A stretch of 64,000 bases of DNA, from positions 24,819,388 to 24,883,387 of the forward strand of contig NW_019211459.1 of assembly GCF_002443255.2 (NCBI RefSeq). Reading direction: 5' to 3'. Shown piece by piece: positions 1 to 14,948 of the stretch (position 1 is the first letter of the stretch; every line of letters starts with the position of its first letter). The notes beneath the pieces are model-generated. The model saw only the letters and a program-made list of their open reading frames with translations, searched no databases and was not told the DNA's origin. The position numbers and the translations under genes were made by a program. Source of the DNA: Varroa destructor. Lineage: Eukaryota; Arthropoda; Arachnida; Mesostigmata; Varroidae.

Positions 1-1
1 A

Positions 2-211
2 TCTCGCTTACAGCAAACTACATGTGCGTTGCGGATGCTGCGGACGCCGCTTGGTTCTGTCGTTTACCGGCTGGAGACCATCGCCGTGAAACATGACAAT
101 GTAAGCATCTACTCATTGCTACAGCAAGCTGACAATATCGATAGTCCTGCGGGGTCGTCTGGAGGCTTAGTTGTGCCTGTGGCGATTCCAGCTAAAAGGT
201 TTCGCCACTAG
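2..211 (+). other. Open frame at left edge, status unclear
   Basis: The frame is open from the first bases of the window to a TAG at 209-211, about 69 codons. It includes SVVYRLETIAVKHDN and SSGGLVVPVAIPAK. It could be the end of a coding exon that starts outside the window. The surrounding kilobase is GC-richer than the sequence that follows and has open frames on both strands. There is no recognisable domain. Confidence 0.15.
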
Positions 212-3200
212 GACGACGGGTATATGTCGGGCCAGTGGCCTAATGCTATATCGTCCAGGCCGTTTCGACATCATCGTAATAACGACCCGCGGTTTCGTTG
301 CATTTTGCTCCTGGTTACTTGTTAGCTAAAACATGGTAATGCCACCGCCCTTAGTATCATCTCCAGCAGAGGATATGGCAGTTACATTGGTGAAATTAAA
401 CGCTGGAGTCCTCGCAGTCATGGATGGCGGCAGCAATAACAGTAGCGCTACAGGTATACGATGAGCTGTAAACATTGTATTACTGTAATACAAAAGGCAG
501 ACGTCGAGCTCAACAGACGTTCTTACTGCCAACTATCATTCGGTTCAATATATGCCGGCGTCCCCGCGTTGTTAGGCTGATAATGTTCGATATAGGCGGC
601 GGTGATGTCGAGTTTGATGCCGCTGACGATAACGAGGTGCCCTGGTTGGTGGGACGGCAGATTAGGCCATTTCGGCAGCCAATACATGCATTCAAACAAG
701 TTGTACAAGATATTTCATTTATTTGTCGAAACAGTGAACAGACGAGCAATCAAACAGCCACGACAAAACGGAGGAACGGCCGGGAAGTGGATGTTTCTGC
801 TGTTTTGCTTTAACTGTGACTGCCCGCGACGGAGTCTGGTCGATGTCGAAAGTCTGGGGTGATGCCCTCACGCACTATGAACTACAGAAAGTTCTGCGCC
901 GTGCATCAATACCGCCTCCGCCTAATATCACCGTACAGCTGAACCTCGATACAAGATAGCTATTGGCGGCCGCTGGAACAGCGAAGTTAACACCAACGGA
1001 CGTAGAGATTGATTGGGAGACAGAAGGCTAATGGTGCGAACAAAATAAAAAACACACACACATTACACATATATCAAAAAGCCCCAACATCCAAACTTCT
1101 GTCAGCAATGGAACTAATGAGACCAGTGGACCAATTCGCTGATTCGATACCGACGAGAGGTCCTCTAGGGCGTTAAGGCAGTGTACCGAAACGTGATCGT
1201 CGTCTATTCATTGCACTTATCCCGCTCATAAAGGTCCGCTTGTTATTATCTATTATTACTGTAGTAACACTAATTTTCATACTTGATTAAGGGGCTTATC
1301 CATACATACGATCTGAGAGTTCAGTCTGCTATTGAAATAACTCAAGAAACACCAAGTTACGGTGTCGAGACTTAAGCGTCTTTAAGCTTGACCATAGTAG
1401 CTACATTTTTCCTCTTAAATGTCTATGATCCAGTGTATCCGAAGGTGCCAAACAAACGTAAGCAAGCAAAAAGGACCAATTTAAAGACTATAAGCAACTC
1501 CTCATCTACTGTTTGATGCCCTCGTCGCCTGGCCTTAATGACACTTTTTAGAAGAAACGCCTTAATACAGAGAATTTGTGTCCATGGATGCATGTTAATC
1601 TCATGCTACTTTGAATAATCCCGGTCGTTTTAATAACGTAAAATATGTTACACAGTTGCTGACGGCTCATTCGTATGAGTTATGAGGGCACAGGGGGGGA
1701 CCAGCTTTCTATGACGAATTTCAGAAAAGCTTCAGCAAGTATGAGCAATAAAAACGCTCCTAAATTCCTCTAACTCCGATCAACCAAGGTACGATAAGTC
1801 TCAAAATAATACTAATATCAGAATTCGCATATCGTCTAAATGAAATTACAGCTACGGGTAGTCGGTAGGTTCAAAAAGTCGTAAAACCAGGGACTGAATA
1901 GCTCTCTGCCTTCGAACAGCACAAAAACGTATGACACAAGAGTTTGCCATACGAGGCAACTGTCGCATAGAAATGCCGTTCGCTTTGTGGCGTCGCAGAG
2001 ATTTTTTGTGCTAGAAAAATAATATAACTTTTCTCCGAAGACTCCTAACAATAGCTACCTTACTTGACCTCTATAGGTGTATCGTCAGCCGAACAGATCG
2101 CTCTGAGGTTCATGAGGCGTCGTTCCAATAACTCTATATTTCCTTATATGTTTTACAAGTGGCACAGTTAGAATATTTGTTTTGAAAGTTTCGAACCGTT
2201 CTAATATGAAACCGGTTAAATTGAAAAGTCGGACTGCTCCTTGACTCTACTGTATAGACTACTATAAATGAATATTGTAAAGTTATGGAGTGTTTTACAC
2301 GCTTGCAAGTAAGCTCTTTATTAGAAGCACACATCGTCAACACAGCTTAGACTTTGCTATACGTCGGTAAATGATTCGTCCGTTGAATGGACCTGCAGGC
2401 CACGTATTCTACGTCAACCAGATAGAGTAGAGAGGGTTTCCGCTGGAGCCACGCAATAGTGACAACTGATACATGATGCACCCAACTTCATTCCTGCCAT
2501 GTTTAACTGCCGCTGCCGACAGCGGTATACCTTTAACGGTAGGGTGACAACGTTGGCCAACAGTTTTGAAAGCAATCACACGGAACGGAACGTCGCTAAG
2601 TCGGAGAGCCACTGCAACGACTAGTAGATGACAACGATGGACGCAGACAGCAGGGTGCGATACCGTTCTGCACAGGAGGCTGTCTAACTGGATGGCTGAG
2701 TTGGCACCGACAGGATTGTCAGATGTGCAGACTTTCAGACGGATTGCCGCCTGAACATAAATTGACGTCTGGCGCCACTCACGTAACGCTTGCCATTATC
2801 CATAGGTCTCTGTGACGCTTCAGACAGTAACACTCATTTAATTTCTATAGCAAACATGGCACAGTAGTTAGGTTTTAATGAGGTGGACCTTACGCTAGCG
2901 GCCACCAGATCCATTTCGACCTACTGCCTATCTTTGGAAAAAAGCGTACAAGACATGCAACGTATTAGGACAATTTGTTTATCTAGGGGAGGTTAATACC
3001 TGCTAACGTCGATTATTAAACAACAATGATACAATAGTAGGAGTCGCCGAAGCCTATGGATTCATTTTGTTTTAGATAGTTTACGTAAGGACATTGAGTT
3101 CAGACCTTTGTGCCAAAACACTGAGATATGTAGATGTTATGTAAAGGTGATCGATAAATGAATAGAGCAGCATGCATAATGTACAGATTGCAGACTGAAG

Positions 3201-3960
3201 GCTTGGCTATCTGCAATCATTAAACGTTTTCGACCGAGGGAGCCGTTGTTCTGCAATTTAGGCTTACATTGGGAACAAAGCGTTCCCTGTTCCCTGCGGA
3301 TCCATGCATATGTATAGATATACTGCTAATGCGATTTTAACGTCCACAGAGATACATTTTCTTGTATTGTTTTATTAGAAATTAAACAACATATCCATTT
3401 ATAGGTAAAAGAACTTATTGGGATTGCGTGTTTTTCTGGATTACCTACGTGTCCCTCCCCTAATCACTGCTAAAAGTATACTTGCGTAGGTGTAATGAGT
3501 CCGCGTGTGATTTCGTGTTGCATAGAAAACTAATGTACAACAATATCCTAGCTCCACAATGTCGACCTTCGCTAGATTTCAGCGGTATACGTAGCGTTCA
3601 ATAGACCCGAGTAGCTGGATGTTTGATTGCTTATCTTATCTCCCATAATAACTGACCGAGGCAGCACAATCAAATTTGTTCAGAACACAACAATGTATTG
3701 TCATCAAAACATTGTATATACATGTGCGGTGATATTTATATGAGCTGGCGCTAAATCCATAGGATCTTTATCATATCTACGTATGCCGAGAGGCACTGGT
3801 ACCAACGGCTAGCTTAAGATCGAATTGCCCACTAGCGATCAATACTTAGTAGTACCAACACTCTATCCACGCCGCACACAAAAATAAAGTTCGTTTTAAT
3901 TTATATTGTTACTATCTATATCGTTACTAATTTGTAAGTAAGTAGCTTATTTTTTCTTGC

Positions 3961-3985
3961 TTTTTTTTTTTTTTTTTTTTTTTTT
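3961..3985. repeat. (T)25 tract
   Basis: Twenty-five uninterrupted T residues. No flanking target-site duplication or element body is recognisable, so retroposition is not established. Confidence 0.95.
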
Positions 3986-5213
3986 CTCTGTACTACTTAG
4001 CGAAGCGGGCACAGTAACTATTTAATAGTTCAATATGATTAAACCGGACTTATTCAGTCTGATAGGACAATGTGAAAATTTTGAACCACCTATGTCGTCC
4101 TAACATTCTATTTACCGCCGTAGGTCCTGCGTAGGGACATACGCACAACATAAGGCAGCAAATTTCTTTCAACGGAAACAGTAACAATCATCAGTTAACC
4201 CAGCTTTGTCAGTTTGATTTTTGGGCTTGTTACGTTTGGCTTTTCTTCTGATTGTTCATACAGTTGCCCCCCAATGCCGATTCACGGCCATTCACCCATT
4301 TACGCGATTCTGTTCGTCTGTCTTTTGTTATTTACATGTTTGTCACACTCTTAACTCAATAGTCGTTGTTATTATTCGGTCTAAGTCAAGTAGAGGGTGT
4401 GTAGTACGGATATTGTTTGCTGCTATGGTGATTCATAGCACGACGTTTTCGTGGCGAAAATCTTCGGGGCTGGTGGATAGACTTCTATGGGTAGTGCGAC
4501 GTCACGAGCGTCGTCTACGGCCAGCCGTCGCTGCTGTGGCTAATTCCTGGCACAGGCGTTATACATCCACTACGAAAAAAATAGAGGCGTTGGTTAAGCT
4601 GAACGGAACAAACACTATGAGAGGAAGAGTCGCCAGAAGGAGGTAGATGTGTGCTTGTCGGCCCCACTGGGTTGGATTTAGCGGTACAAACGCGCAAAGC
4701 TTCTACGTAGTATAGCGTAGTAACGTGGCGCCCACTCGAGCGCTGAAGTATGGCCACAATGCCACCGGTGCAGGCGCAAGCATGAAGGACAAAACTGAAC
4801 ATGGGCGCCAGAGACGGAAGACCGTATACTACATAAGCACTTGATAATGTTGTAGACAGGATCCGTACGAAAAAGTTCGTTGCGATCCTAGCCGTCAGTG
4901 TACTATTTTAAGGTGTGATCAAGCTGGATAAAAGAAACCTTCTTTAATAAAGCTATGGGGTTTCAAGGCGTATTCATTACTAATCAACAATTTTTGCCCG
5001 GCCACAATGTGACAGTTGTCAGCTGGGAATTACGTAATTACACGCTAATCATTACGTCTACTGAACATTAAATACTGAATATTGACCGATAGTGAGGAGA
5101 TACCTCTTTGGTTCAATGCAGATTTTAGTCAGATATATTTAAAGTATTACTAATAGTAATAGGTTAAATACATATTATTACTTAAAAGCTTTTTTCATTT
5201 TTTGGCTGTGGTG

Positions 5214-5251
5214 AAAAATTTATAAAAATTTATAAAAAATTTATAAAAAAA
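5214..5251. repeat. Short tandem AAATTTATA repeat
   Basis: Three near-identical units of about 11 bases (AAAAATTTAT type) in tandem, lengthening by an A in successive units. Confidence 0.8.
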
Positions 5252-8200
5252 ACTAGCATTTTGCTCATTAGTTTAGTTCTACTTTAAGATCAATTAGAAC
5301 AGTGGAATTAAGACCGAGAGTTATAACGTTGATCGAGCATTTTCTTAGGGTTTACAAAACGGTAATTTTCTCAGTCCACGTACACACAACGATCTATTAC
5401 ATTGAGTGGTTAATGCAAATACACAAACAGAATTAGTTGTAAAATTATATCTCAGAGCCCTATCTGAAAAAATCTTCTACTCCCTTAAACTATAAGGTAC
5501 CTTGTATAAAAGAATAATTATTAGGGAAACTTATTCTGAATCATGCGTCATTATCGATTTGTCATGGCCAAGCTTCAGTTCTCTAAAGTTGGATCACTGA
5601 TTTTGTGAGAGGTTGTTAAAAACAATGTTGACGAAAGATGTCTTAAATCAGTGTTGAATGAAATACAAATGCAACGAGTATAATACGAAACGTAATGCTC
5701 GCTTTCTCTGATTAGACAAATATAGATTAATTTTTTCAACTTATAGTTGCCTACTGCAGTTCCTTTTATCGTGTCACCTGTCCGCAGTCGACAAATAGAA
5801 CAGGGTACAGCTGGACCGCTATGGATTTGGCCCGAAGCCTTTTCTACATGGTTTATATGTCTATCATGTATAGTGTTCTCGTAATCCCCTAACGAATCCT
5901 ACATGTCGGCAAAAATCGCCTTCAGCAATGGCTGTGTTAGCACAAGCGGGTGATAATAGCAGAGAGAACCCCTGCTAATCATAAAGCAGAAACATGGCTG
6001 GCTGTTTCGTACTCTGTTAGCATTTTGTTAACCTACGCTACCGCGTTACGATTACAAGGACTAGACAAGAATAGTTCAGTGCTTCTTGCCAAACCTGGCC
6101 TACTTTGTTTTCTCCTATTCCGCTTTGGGATTCCGTTGTTGACTCCGGGTGGCACAACGGCTGTATGTGTCCCACGTTCACAGCGACTCACGTTATGGCG
6201 CCGGTGGACGTGCCGATGCAGGCTGTAGCGGGGTCTGAAGCAAGGTGCATTTCGATTTAGCCCATGGGCCGTTACGCTGAGCGAGCAAACGATATCGCTT
6301 TGTCTGCTGGTTTGTTGGCTTACCTTTTCTCGAGCATTCCCACCGCTCCTACGGCACCAGTCAACCCTCGTTACTTACTAAAGACGTTAGACGAGACAGG
6401 GCTAACAGCATAAACGGTAAAATGGCTCCAATAAGTATCGCCTATTGTTTTGCATCCCATCATCGACAAACAAAATTCCTACCCCACGCACATCTACAAC
6501 GTTTTTTTCTTCCCTTAGAAGCAGTTCATCGTCAACGATGGAACAAACTCAATGGAACTGATGGATTGCTTGCCGGGTTCCGGTCGTTGATATCCACCAG
6601 GTTACCGAGTCCGTAAGCTCTGACGTGTTTTCCTTCTAGGGCCCCGCTGCATTTCGGCTGTACCCCACGTCTAGCTCATACCTAACGAAAATCGTATAGT
6701 TAACGCGTCGAGGCGATGCAATCTGCATCAACAGAAGTTAGTGGCAATAATAGAACGCGGATAAAGAAAGCTTGTGTAGGTAACCCTGAGGGAGCAAGGT
6801 TCACAGAGGGAAAGTTCACGCTAACGGCAATGCCGACCGCTAGAGGCCGCGCATGTTCTAAAGGGCTAAGCCTAAGGGATCTTTGTATAGGTCTTATCGG
6901 GAAAGTGAACAATAAAACAGGTGTGTGCATAGAAGAGAGAAGCTGTGTAAAGAAAAAGGTGCGCTACTTAGGCCTGCAACCACTTGTGAATAGGACGATT
7001 AGTCATACTTCGGGCTGCATTATGTTTCGTAGCTTCAAGTGGCTAACGTTACTCATTTTTGACATAAAACGTTTTTCTAGCCGAGTTTACTAAGCAACGA
7101 AGGACATGATTGTTTGTGAGTCATGTTTTTTATCGGTTAACTATCCATTTCATTAGCAACAGTTAGTCCTAAGGAGACAGCACCTATTTGTTGGGCTGTT
7201 AAGAAGTAATTGATTAAACGGAATCCGTGGTTTCATGGTTTTGAGGTCAATGCGCTCAACGATAGCGGCCGGTAATCTTCACAGTGGCCTGGAGTAGTTG
7301 ATTTGGGCTTGATCAGACAAATCGGATAAAAGACGAGTATTGAACGCCACTGCAATGCAAATACAAGCTTTTTTTAGTTTCTACCTTTAGGACAAATTTG
7401 ATAAACTTACTGATAATAGCACGATACTACCTGCTAGCAAGAAAATCTAGGGCGCTGTTCTATAAATTTTTTTAAGTTACAAAGAGCGAGCCATCCACAA
7501 TATGTTTTTTTTTTTTGTTCTATATTAAACTTATCGCATCTCATACATAGCATAAGCCATTGGCTAAGTTTACGTACTTTTTACTGACTGAATTCGTCCC
7601 AAGTATATCCATAATTTCGCAGGTACCTCGTAACTATTAACTAAGACTTTGGACGATATTAACAAGCTACGCCATTTTTACTAAATGATAGTATTTTCAA
7701 CAAATTACTCATAATAAAGATACGCTAGTGAACTCGATTTTCGAAATCTCTTCTAAAATGGTGCTTACCCGTAAACTACCGTAGTTTAATTTAGCCGGCT
7801 TGCGGCACAATTATTTCAAATGACGGGATCATTCTTCTGAAAAAATTGTCAACTATAACCGCGGACTCAGGCAGCATGTCACGGACTGTCACGCTAGCCT
7901 GTAATAAATAGATGCCGCCTTGGTACCAATTGACGAAGCATTGGCCGCGCTCGGGTAGTTTTGCATCCTGGCGTAGATGTCCATCGAACAGGGTGGAAAA
8001 TAAATCTATGAGAACGAATAGAAAATCTATAAATGAGAACTTCGGCCTGATGGACTATACTGGATAAATCCAGTTAACTTATGTGTAGGCGTACTTACTC
8101 CATGCGTCGAAGGTTCCGATAGTGTTCCATAAAACTGGGTCGTGCAGTCGCTCGCGCGACGTGGCCTGCTTCCATGCCAGTTTGTTTGACCACTAAAAAC

Positions 8201-11200
8201 ATACACTTGTTGTATGCGGAAGTTTGATTTGATAGGTCCTGTGCGTTACATGTAACTTTTATACATGGGCCAAACGGTGTCCTAACGCGGGTAGGGGGCA
8301 GATATATAGTACAGGGCGTCTGTGCGGTATAAATAAAATGGCAGTCTCACTGCTAGGTAGCCAAACGAAAGAAAAAATCCGGTGAACTTATCGAGCAATC
8401 CATATATGTGAGTTAAGCTTTCCTCGTAGCTATTTCGAGCATAGATGATTTTATCGTGCCTCTGGAGAAAAATGAAGGTAAACTGTGCAAGGTAGATAAG
8501 GATCTGCAACATATGAAATAGATAGCTTCGAAATATTTAGCCGAAAAACAACTGTAAATGGCGACAATAGCCATACTACCCATGACCTTATCTAACGCGT
8601 CAATGTACCCTTTTTGACCACAGCTGTATTTGGTCGTTCAGCTGTACCTTTACGCCTAAGTATGAATGAGCTTATCCGCATAAAATAGGCGGCACTGCAA
8701 GTAACTTAAGACTGCTGGGGAACTAATATCGCCTTAGCAGATGTTACGAGAAGTAGGAGTACAAAATCGGTCGATACATTAAAGAAAGCCTGTCTGCCCA
8801 CTTTATTGCCCCTACGGCATCGATTACACATGCTAACGGTATTCGATATTCGATTTTTCACAGTTTCGGTATGAGTAATAATACGATAATATACGGTATG
8901 AGCAATAAACGATCTGTACGCAGCATTCGTTCTGTACCGTATCTTTCTTGTTCCTGTCCTACATATCTGCGACGGGCTAAGCCTAACACCTTCATTTCAA
9001 GAAAGCCATACAACCAGCACGATGGCTTCCTCTTTATCGTTTGGGGCCGCGATTTTGTGGAATGAATGGCTACAAAGAGAATACCTTTAAAGTTGCTTGC
9101 GGACATTCCATTCATTTGTAACCTGCCGACACCGTCAAGGCGTTAGCAACCTTTCTTTTTACCAGTCGGTCATTTTTAGCGAAGAATATCATAGATGTCT
9201 CCGTTTGCGTGCAAGCTCTGTCCCGAGCTAGGGTCGGCACCCTTCTTAGGCTAATATTATAGACCGATGACGATGTACTGGAAGGCTATCGTGATTTCGA
9301 TTGTTGATATGACGTTAGGCGACTGTTAATTAATGAAAATTTAGTTTAGACGGAAAAAGAGAGAACATAATTCATTAAAAAAAAAATAATAATATAGGCA
9401 ACAAAATTACTAAGGTTGCTACGTACGTCTGGTTTATTGTTGTCTTTTTGACTAAAGCGAATTATAATTGACACATCGATGCGTTGCTTGGCTTCGGCTT
9501 CTGCAAAAATACACAGACCTACAAAATTTACAGATTCTAATGCAAGTGCCGATCAATACTCGTAGTTTCATACGCAACGCAGGTATATAAGGCAATATGT
9601 TGAGATTAGACGACGAGATAGGACAACTTTATTTTATCTTATGTTAAGGTACCTTCATCTTGTAATAGCATAGATCTGATCAAAATGGCAGAGCCTTTCA
9701 GAGAGTAGATCATTATCGAATGTCGAAACATTTTAGGTGAGCGCCAAGCTGTGACAGCAGTGCATCAAGCTGGCACTTCTATAACGCTCTGTTTATTGAA
9801 ACTCTTCTCTTTAGAACACTGTTACTCGTCATAGTCAAATGTATCAGTAAATATAGTTATGTTCCAAAGTATCAAAAAGCTAAGAACGACTTTTCTAGCT
9901 AGTCAGTCTCTCTGTTAATGGTACACTCCTGTTGCTCGCGACCATATACGGCCAAAAAAAAGGACAAGTTATAGCAAAGTTAACGAACTGAAAATTGAAA
10001 GGTAGGACTCAGTGCAACGTTTGTAAAAATGAACTTTAGTAAAAAGAATCTCAGTATTGGCTTAAGCTACAGATGTATCGAAAACGGCTTTTATTCTCTT
10101 GTCATAAACTTTCCACGACATTTCCTACATAATTTCTTATATTCACAGTAAGGTTGGCATTACAGAGCCTATTGTCGGTAAGCGTCACTACACACGGTAT
10201 ATACGCTGGTCTGCGCTTGTTTATAAATTATCCTCAGCCGGCAATATAAATCATTCTGAAGTATGTACTTTGGAGTGCGTGGCAAGAGGACCCTATAACA
10301 GCATAAGGTATATTACCGACTTGCCAATAGATAGCAGGAATATTGTCGACGCTACTTTGTTTCCCTATTTCTACTGAAAAATGGTGTACTATTATAAACT
10401 AATATAGCTCTACTGCGCTGATTTCAGTATTCCTACGTATTACGCCGATTAGTTTTTTAGTCTAAGCGCTATGGCCTCTTGGGCTATAAATCACGTCTGC
10501 TTTGAATGCGTGCGACGCTTACACGTGGCAAGGCTCGTAATTCTTTATCCAGCTACAAGGAGGCGATAATCTTCGAAATTTCTTGGATCCAATTCAAGTT
10601 TGTGGAAAAACCTATGTACCTTTTACCTTTAGTACCTACGGGGGAAAAGGCTACTCGATGACATGATCTTTAATCGCAGGTTGTGCTTTTCTGATTGACT
10701 ATATTTGACCGTGGGCAGCGGCGCAGTAATGGTGAAGATAAAAAATCATCTTCCTGAATGTGAATTTCTATAAAATTTAAAACTTAATGAATTAAGTGTA
10801 TGCCTGTCGGGCTGAAAAGACAATTAAAAAAAAAAAACGACGTGAAAGAGGTGATTTTGAATCTGTTTTTCATTGAACGGAAGGTTGTTATTTCAGTTTT
10901 TCATTATTTACTAGGTAATTTTGATGCAATCGTTGCTTTCAAGAACACAGAGACACTATAGTTTACGTTCGTTCGGGACACTTTCTCCATGTTTGTCTTC
11001 TAGTCCCTTTTAAAAAACTTTCTCAACAGGTAAACGTACTTTGAACTTAAACTGTAAAGATTGTAATCATAGTGTTAAATTGTTCTAGTATAAAAATACA
11101 AGAAGTAAATGACCCGTACGGGTCGGAGAAAGAGACCTAGATTTTGTATAAACGAATTTCTTATTGAAACTGTCTGTAGACATTGATAACACAATTTGAT

Positions 11201-12005
11201 ATTTATAATCTAGCAGTAATGCATCAATAGAACAAGTCTCGCGGCAAACTATATCATTTACATGGAAGGTCTTATAGTGATTGTGGTTGAGTGCGAGAGC
11301 AATGCTTAACAAAAGACCGAATAATAGCTGGATATTACCATTTATTTAGGGTTCATTTTTGAAGGGTAGGACAAGTGCGAGGATTCAACTCTATTTCACG
11401 TTAGAAAGCAGTCAATGCTTCAATTGGGCAATTCTACAGCACGACTGATCAACCTTCCCGATGTTGGTAACCCTGAAAACGTGCTCTTTCTGGGTAGTAT
11501 TTCTATATTAAAAAAAAACAATAACAGATTAACAAAAACAACGATACCGGCAATGACCAGTGTAATCCACTATGTCTTTATTGTTTGGTCCATGCGCACG
11601 AAGCATAGACCTCACTTCGGCCAAAAAAATTTTGTCGGTTAGAATATTGGGTACGGATAACCTACTGCGGCTGTGTTATGGTGTCTCACCACAGCACAGA
11701 AACTGGCAAAGGTCTAACATCATGAAGTTGCCACTGACGACAAGTTGTGGGGTCCGCTCCATCAGTGTGCCGGTGATAGGTCTATAAAGCTTAACTACAA
11801 TTAATATTCAGTGCGCCGTTCAAACGTTACACTTAAACATTGGATACTGCATTGTGTTCAATGGGAACAATTTCCAATTGTTTCTTTAATTTCAAAAAAG
11901 TTTTAACAGATGCTATGTATACATAACTTCCTTTATCATTAGATACGTTCTCGATTATTTTCGCTTTTTTGTTTCAGCTTCAACATGGAACGCTGAGATT
12001 ACTTC

Positions 12006-12010
<5 letters not shown>

Positions 12011-12050
<40 letters not shown>

Positions 12051-12054
12051 GCAC
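12011..12054. repeat. (AC)n microsatellite
   Basis: Eighteen AC units (12011-12046) followed by GCACGCAC. Confidence 0.95.
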
Positions 12055-14931
12055 ATTAAAGAAACTAAGCAATTTCGCTGGGTAATAAGAAGAATTATTT
12101 CGAACAAACTCTAATCTACCAACGTAACGACCGCGATATCTGTAGCGCTGTGCCGTCTACGGGGTGTTGTTCATTTCCGTTCATCAGTGGTAACATTGGG
12201 AAACCACCCATTCACCCCCCAGACACACAAGCTTTTCTTTTTAGCTTTTCTTTTTTTATTTCTAGCGTATCATTTGAATCCTGTTTACAGAGATAGAAAT
12301 TGTTTTTTTTTTCTTGTTAGATTATTATTATGATTATTGTAAATGTATATTGCTCAGTTGTTATTGGCACGTTTATTAGATCTGCTATTTGTTGAGATTA
12401 CTAATTACGCAGTCATGTTTTAAGAACGAAACCAGCTGCCACCGTGAAGTTGTTAAAGTTGTTCAATCTCTGTATCTGTTTTCTGCCATCGGCAGTAAAT
12501 AAAATGATTTTGCCCCAGTTACTGCTTGCTTTTTGCGTTTTTTTTATATTTTCTCGTGTCGAGAATTCGTTCTCATCTGGCGTCACCCCGCCGTAGACGG
12601 TTCCCAGTTCGAACATCGCATCGACGCGGGCGTATAGTACTGCAAATCATTTGACGGCTGTTTCGGGAAGTTGTAGTCGTTTGAAAGCATCTGCCTGCCG
12701 AGGGCGGTTATATCACGAGTTACACCGAAGCATTAGCAGCCTAATATCTCTCGTACTATTGTGACTTAAGCAAATGTTTCCACGCGGGTCCGTTCGATAG
12801 TTGGGAAGCAAAATTGTTATAGCAGTGATAGAGGAAGTAAAAGAAAAAAAAGAAGGCAACACAGGTTGAGTCAAATGTATTTTCATGAAGCAAACGGGAA
12901 ATACGATGCATTAGGCAGTTTCAAAGGTACTAACGTCATTTCACCCCGAACGCCCGCTGCGGTCCCGCCGCGGAACGCTTAGATGATAGGTCTTGCCCCC
13001 GTAGCAATACCGCACTAACGTGCTTTACCTACGAAATTTAGGAATACTTGAGGCAGTCTAGGTTCCAAACTAGGAGAAAACGCATGGTTTGTGTCTTTTT
13101 GCTAAAAAGAGCCAGCCGTCTAGAGTAATGATTAACGACAGCAGATTAAGGCGTAAAACTTCAAAACATATTTTAGGTAAAGAGCCTTACCTGAAACTTC
13201 GTCGTTTTTTTTAATCCAGTACGTGTTCGCAACAGGATCACTTAATAAATAATACTGCATATAACCTTGTGAAAGGGTAATAAACGATTTTTTATTTGAA
13301 GGTATACACACGCATAAGGGTTGACCTAAACATGATATGATTGTTTGCAAAGGACAAGCGAACGGCTTTTAAAAGTAGAAAATATTTAAATAGAAATAAA
13401 TCATTTACAGAGTTAATTCTAGTAGATTTGGCTCTGGGGCAGACTTTCAAGTTCTCACAAATAGAAATTTAACCCTACAACTCGATAAATTGTAGGTTTC
13501 GGCTCCGACAAATCATGGTCCAAAGCAAACAACTTCCATAGAATTTTGCTTCTAGGACACAAGTTGCATAAAACACCACTTTTGTTACTCATTCAAATAT
13601 AGACAAATATGGCCGACAATCGCTATCTTGTTACGTTACGGGCTAATCACGTAATGAGATTAGGTTGTAAGCAAAGGACCTATCGCAACATGTCTATTCT
13701 TACGGTAAAGCTCACACTTTGTTACAATGAATCTCTCGAACAATGCAAGCGGTGACCCTGTAAATAGCATAACGTATTTTTCACGAATGCCTTTATAGGA
13801 TTATTTAGAGTATATTGTAAGCCGTTTACCCTAGCTCAGTATAAGTGATATCTACACAAACATACATAATATTCCAATTTCTTTTACGTCATTTAGTTAT
13901 ATGGATAATAAATCAGACAAAGCTTCAGCTTCGACGCATGTCTTTCCTCTGCTTTTCTTCCGACTGATGCCTATACCATTGTACGCAAAAAAATGCCCTT
14001 CATTCGACACGCAAGAAGACCTATTGAAACGCGCGACGCGAAACAACTCTTGCCACTAACGCTGATTGTCCGTTAACATCAAAAGGTGTTGGGAGTCAAA
14101 TTTTTTGTTAAGTTATTAATATAATAATAGTAAAATTTGTTACGAATAAGTTCTGAGCGAGATTGATACTTTGCATTAAATATATTTTAATATTTCAACT
14201 TAATATGTCATAGAAGTAACAATAACTATGAGCGATTATAGAGGGCGACAATGTAGAAATCAAAGACATTAACTGAGATCGTTTCTAGACCACTCAATTG
14301 AATTACCGCAAAGAGGAAACGATCTCTCGGCGAACGAAACCCATTGGACTTAATTAAATTGTGATTTACCGGGTAGTTGTCAGGTGTCAACCACAGTGGT
14401 TGGCCGCCTGTCTCAGTGACCAAGACCCCCCTGCAAACAACCCTGTTAGGACATAATAAAGAAGCGTAGAACGAAAAGAAGGACGCAACTCGGTAAAAAT
14501 CTAAAACACTATAATCAGCTAGATAGTAAAGCAGCCTTGAAAAAACGGTCGTTCATCGAGTCATAACCATATTTCCTAGTGATATCGACACCGTATCTGC
14601 TAAACACGCCTATACCTCACTTTCGTTACCAAAGCATCCATAGTCGTTATCATCATAGGTTATAGTATTAAACGGCAGGATGTCTAACATAGCTTTACCA
14701 TATTGCTTGGCGTCGTATTGACAGGCTTCGGCCCATGGTGTAAGCTAATGGCTAGACTGATAACACGTATACGGACGATCTGCATTCATCATGGAGTTTA
14801 GGTAGCGATGAGCAGCCTGACATGACCCTCTAATTTGAGCGGCCTTTTCGGTGCCTACACGGTCTACATGCAGGCTAAACATAGATTACGTATCATCAAC
14901 AGTTTCGCATGGCTGGTTAAAATCGAACTAC

Positions 14932-14948
14932 TCCATCCATCCATCCAT
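14932..14948. repeat. (CCAT)n short tandem repeat
   Basis: Four tandem CCAT units. Confidence 0.8.

Noticed and set aside
3961..3985. T25 and the A25 tract at 51545 as retroposon tails
   Set aside because: No element body or target-site duplication was recognised; plain homopolymer tracts explain them.
4221..4646. 141-codon plus-strand frame with Arg-rich end
   Set aside because: It opens with TTG; one or two frames of this length are expected by chance in 64 kb, and no domain is visible.
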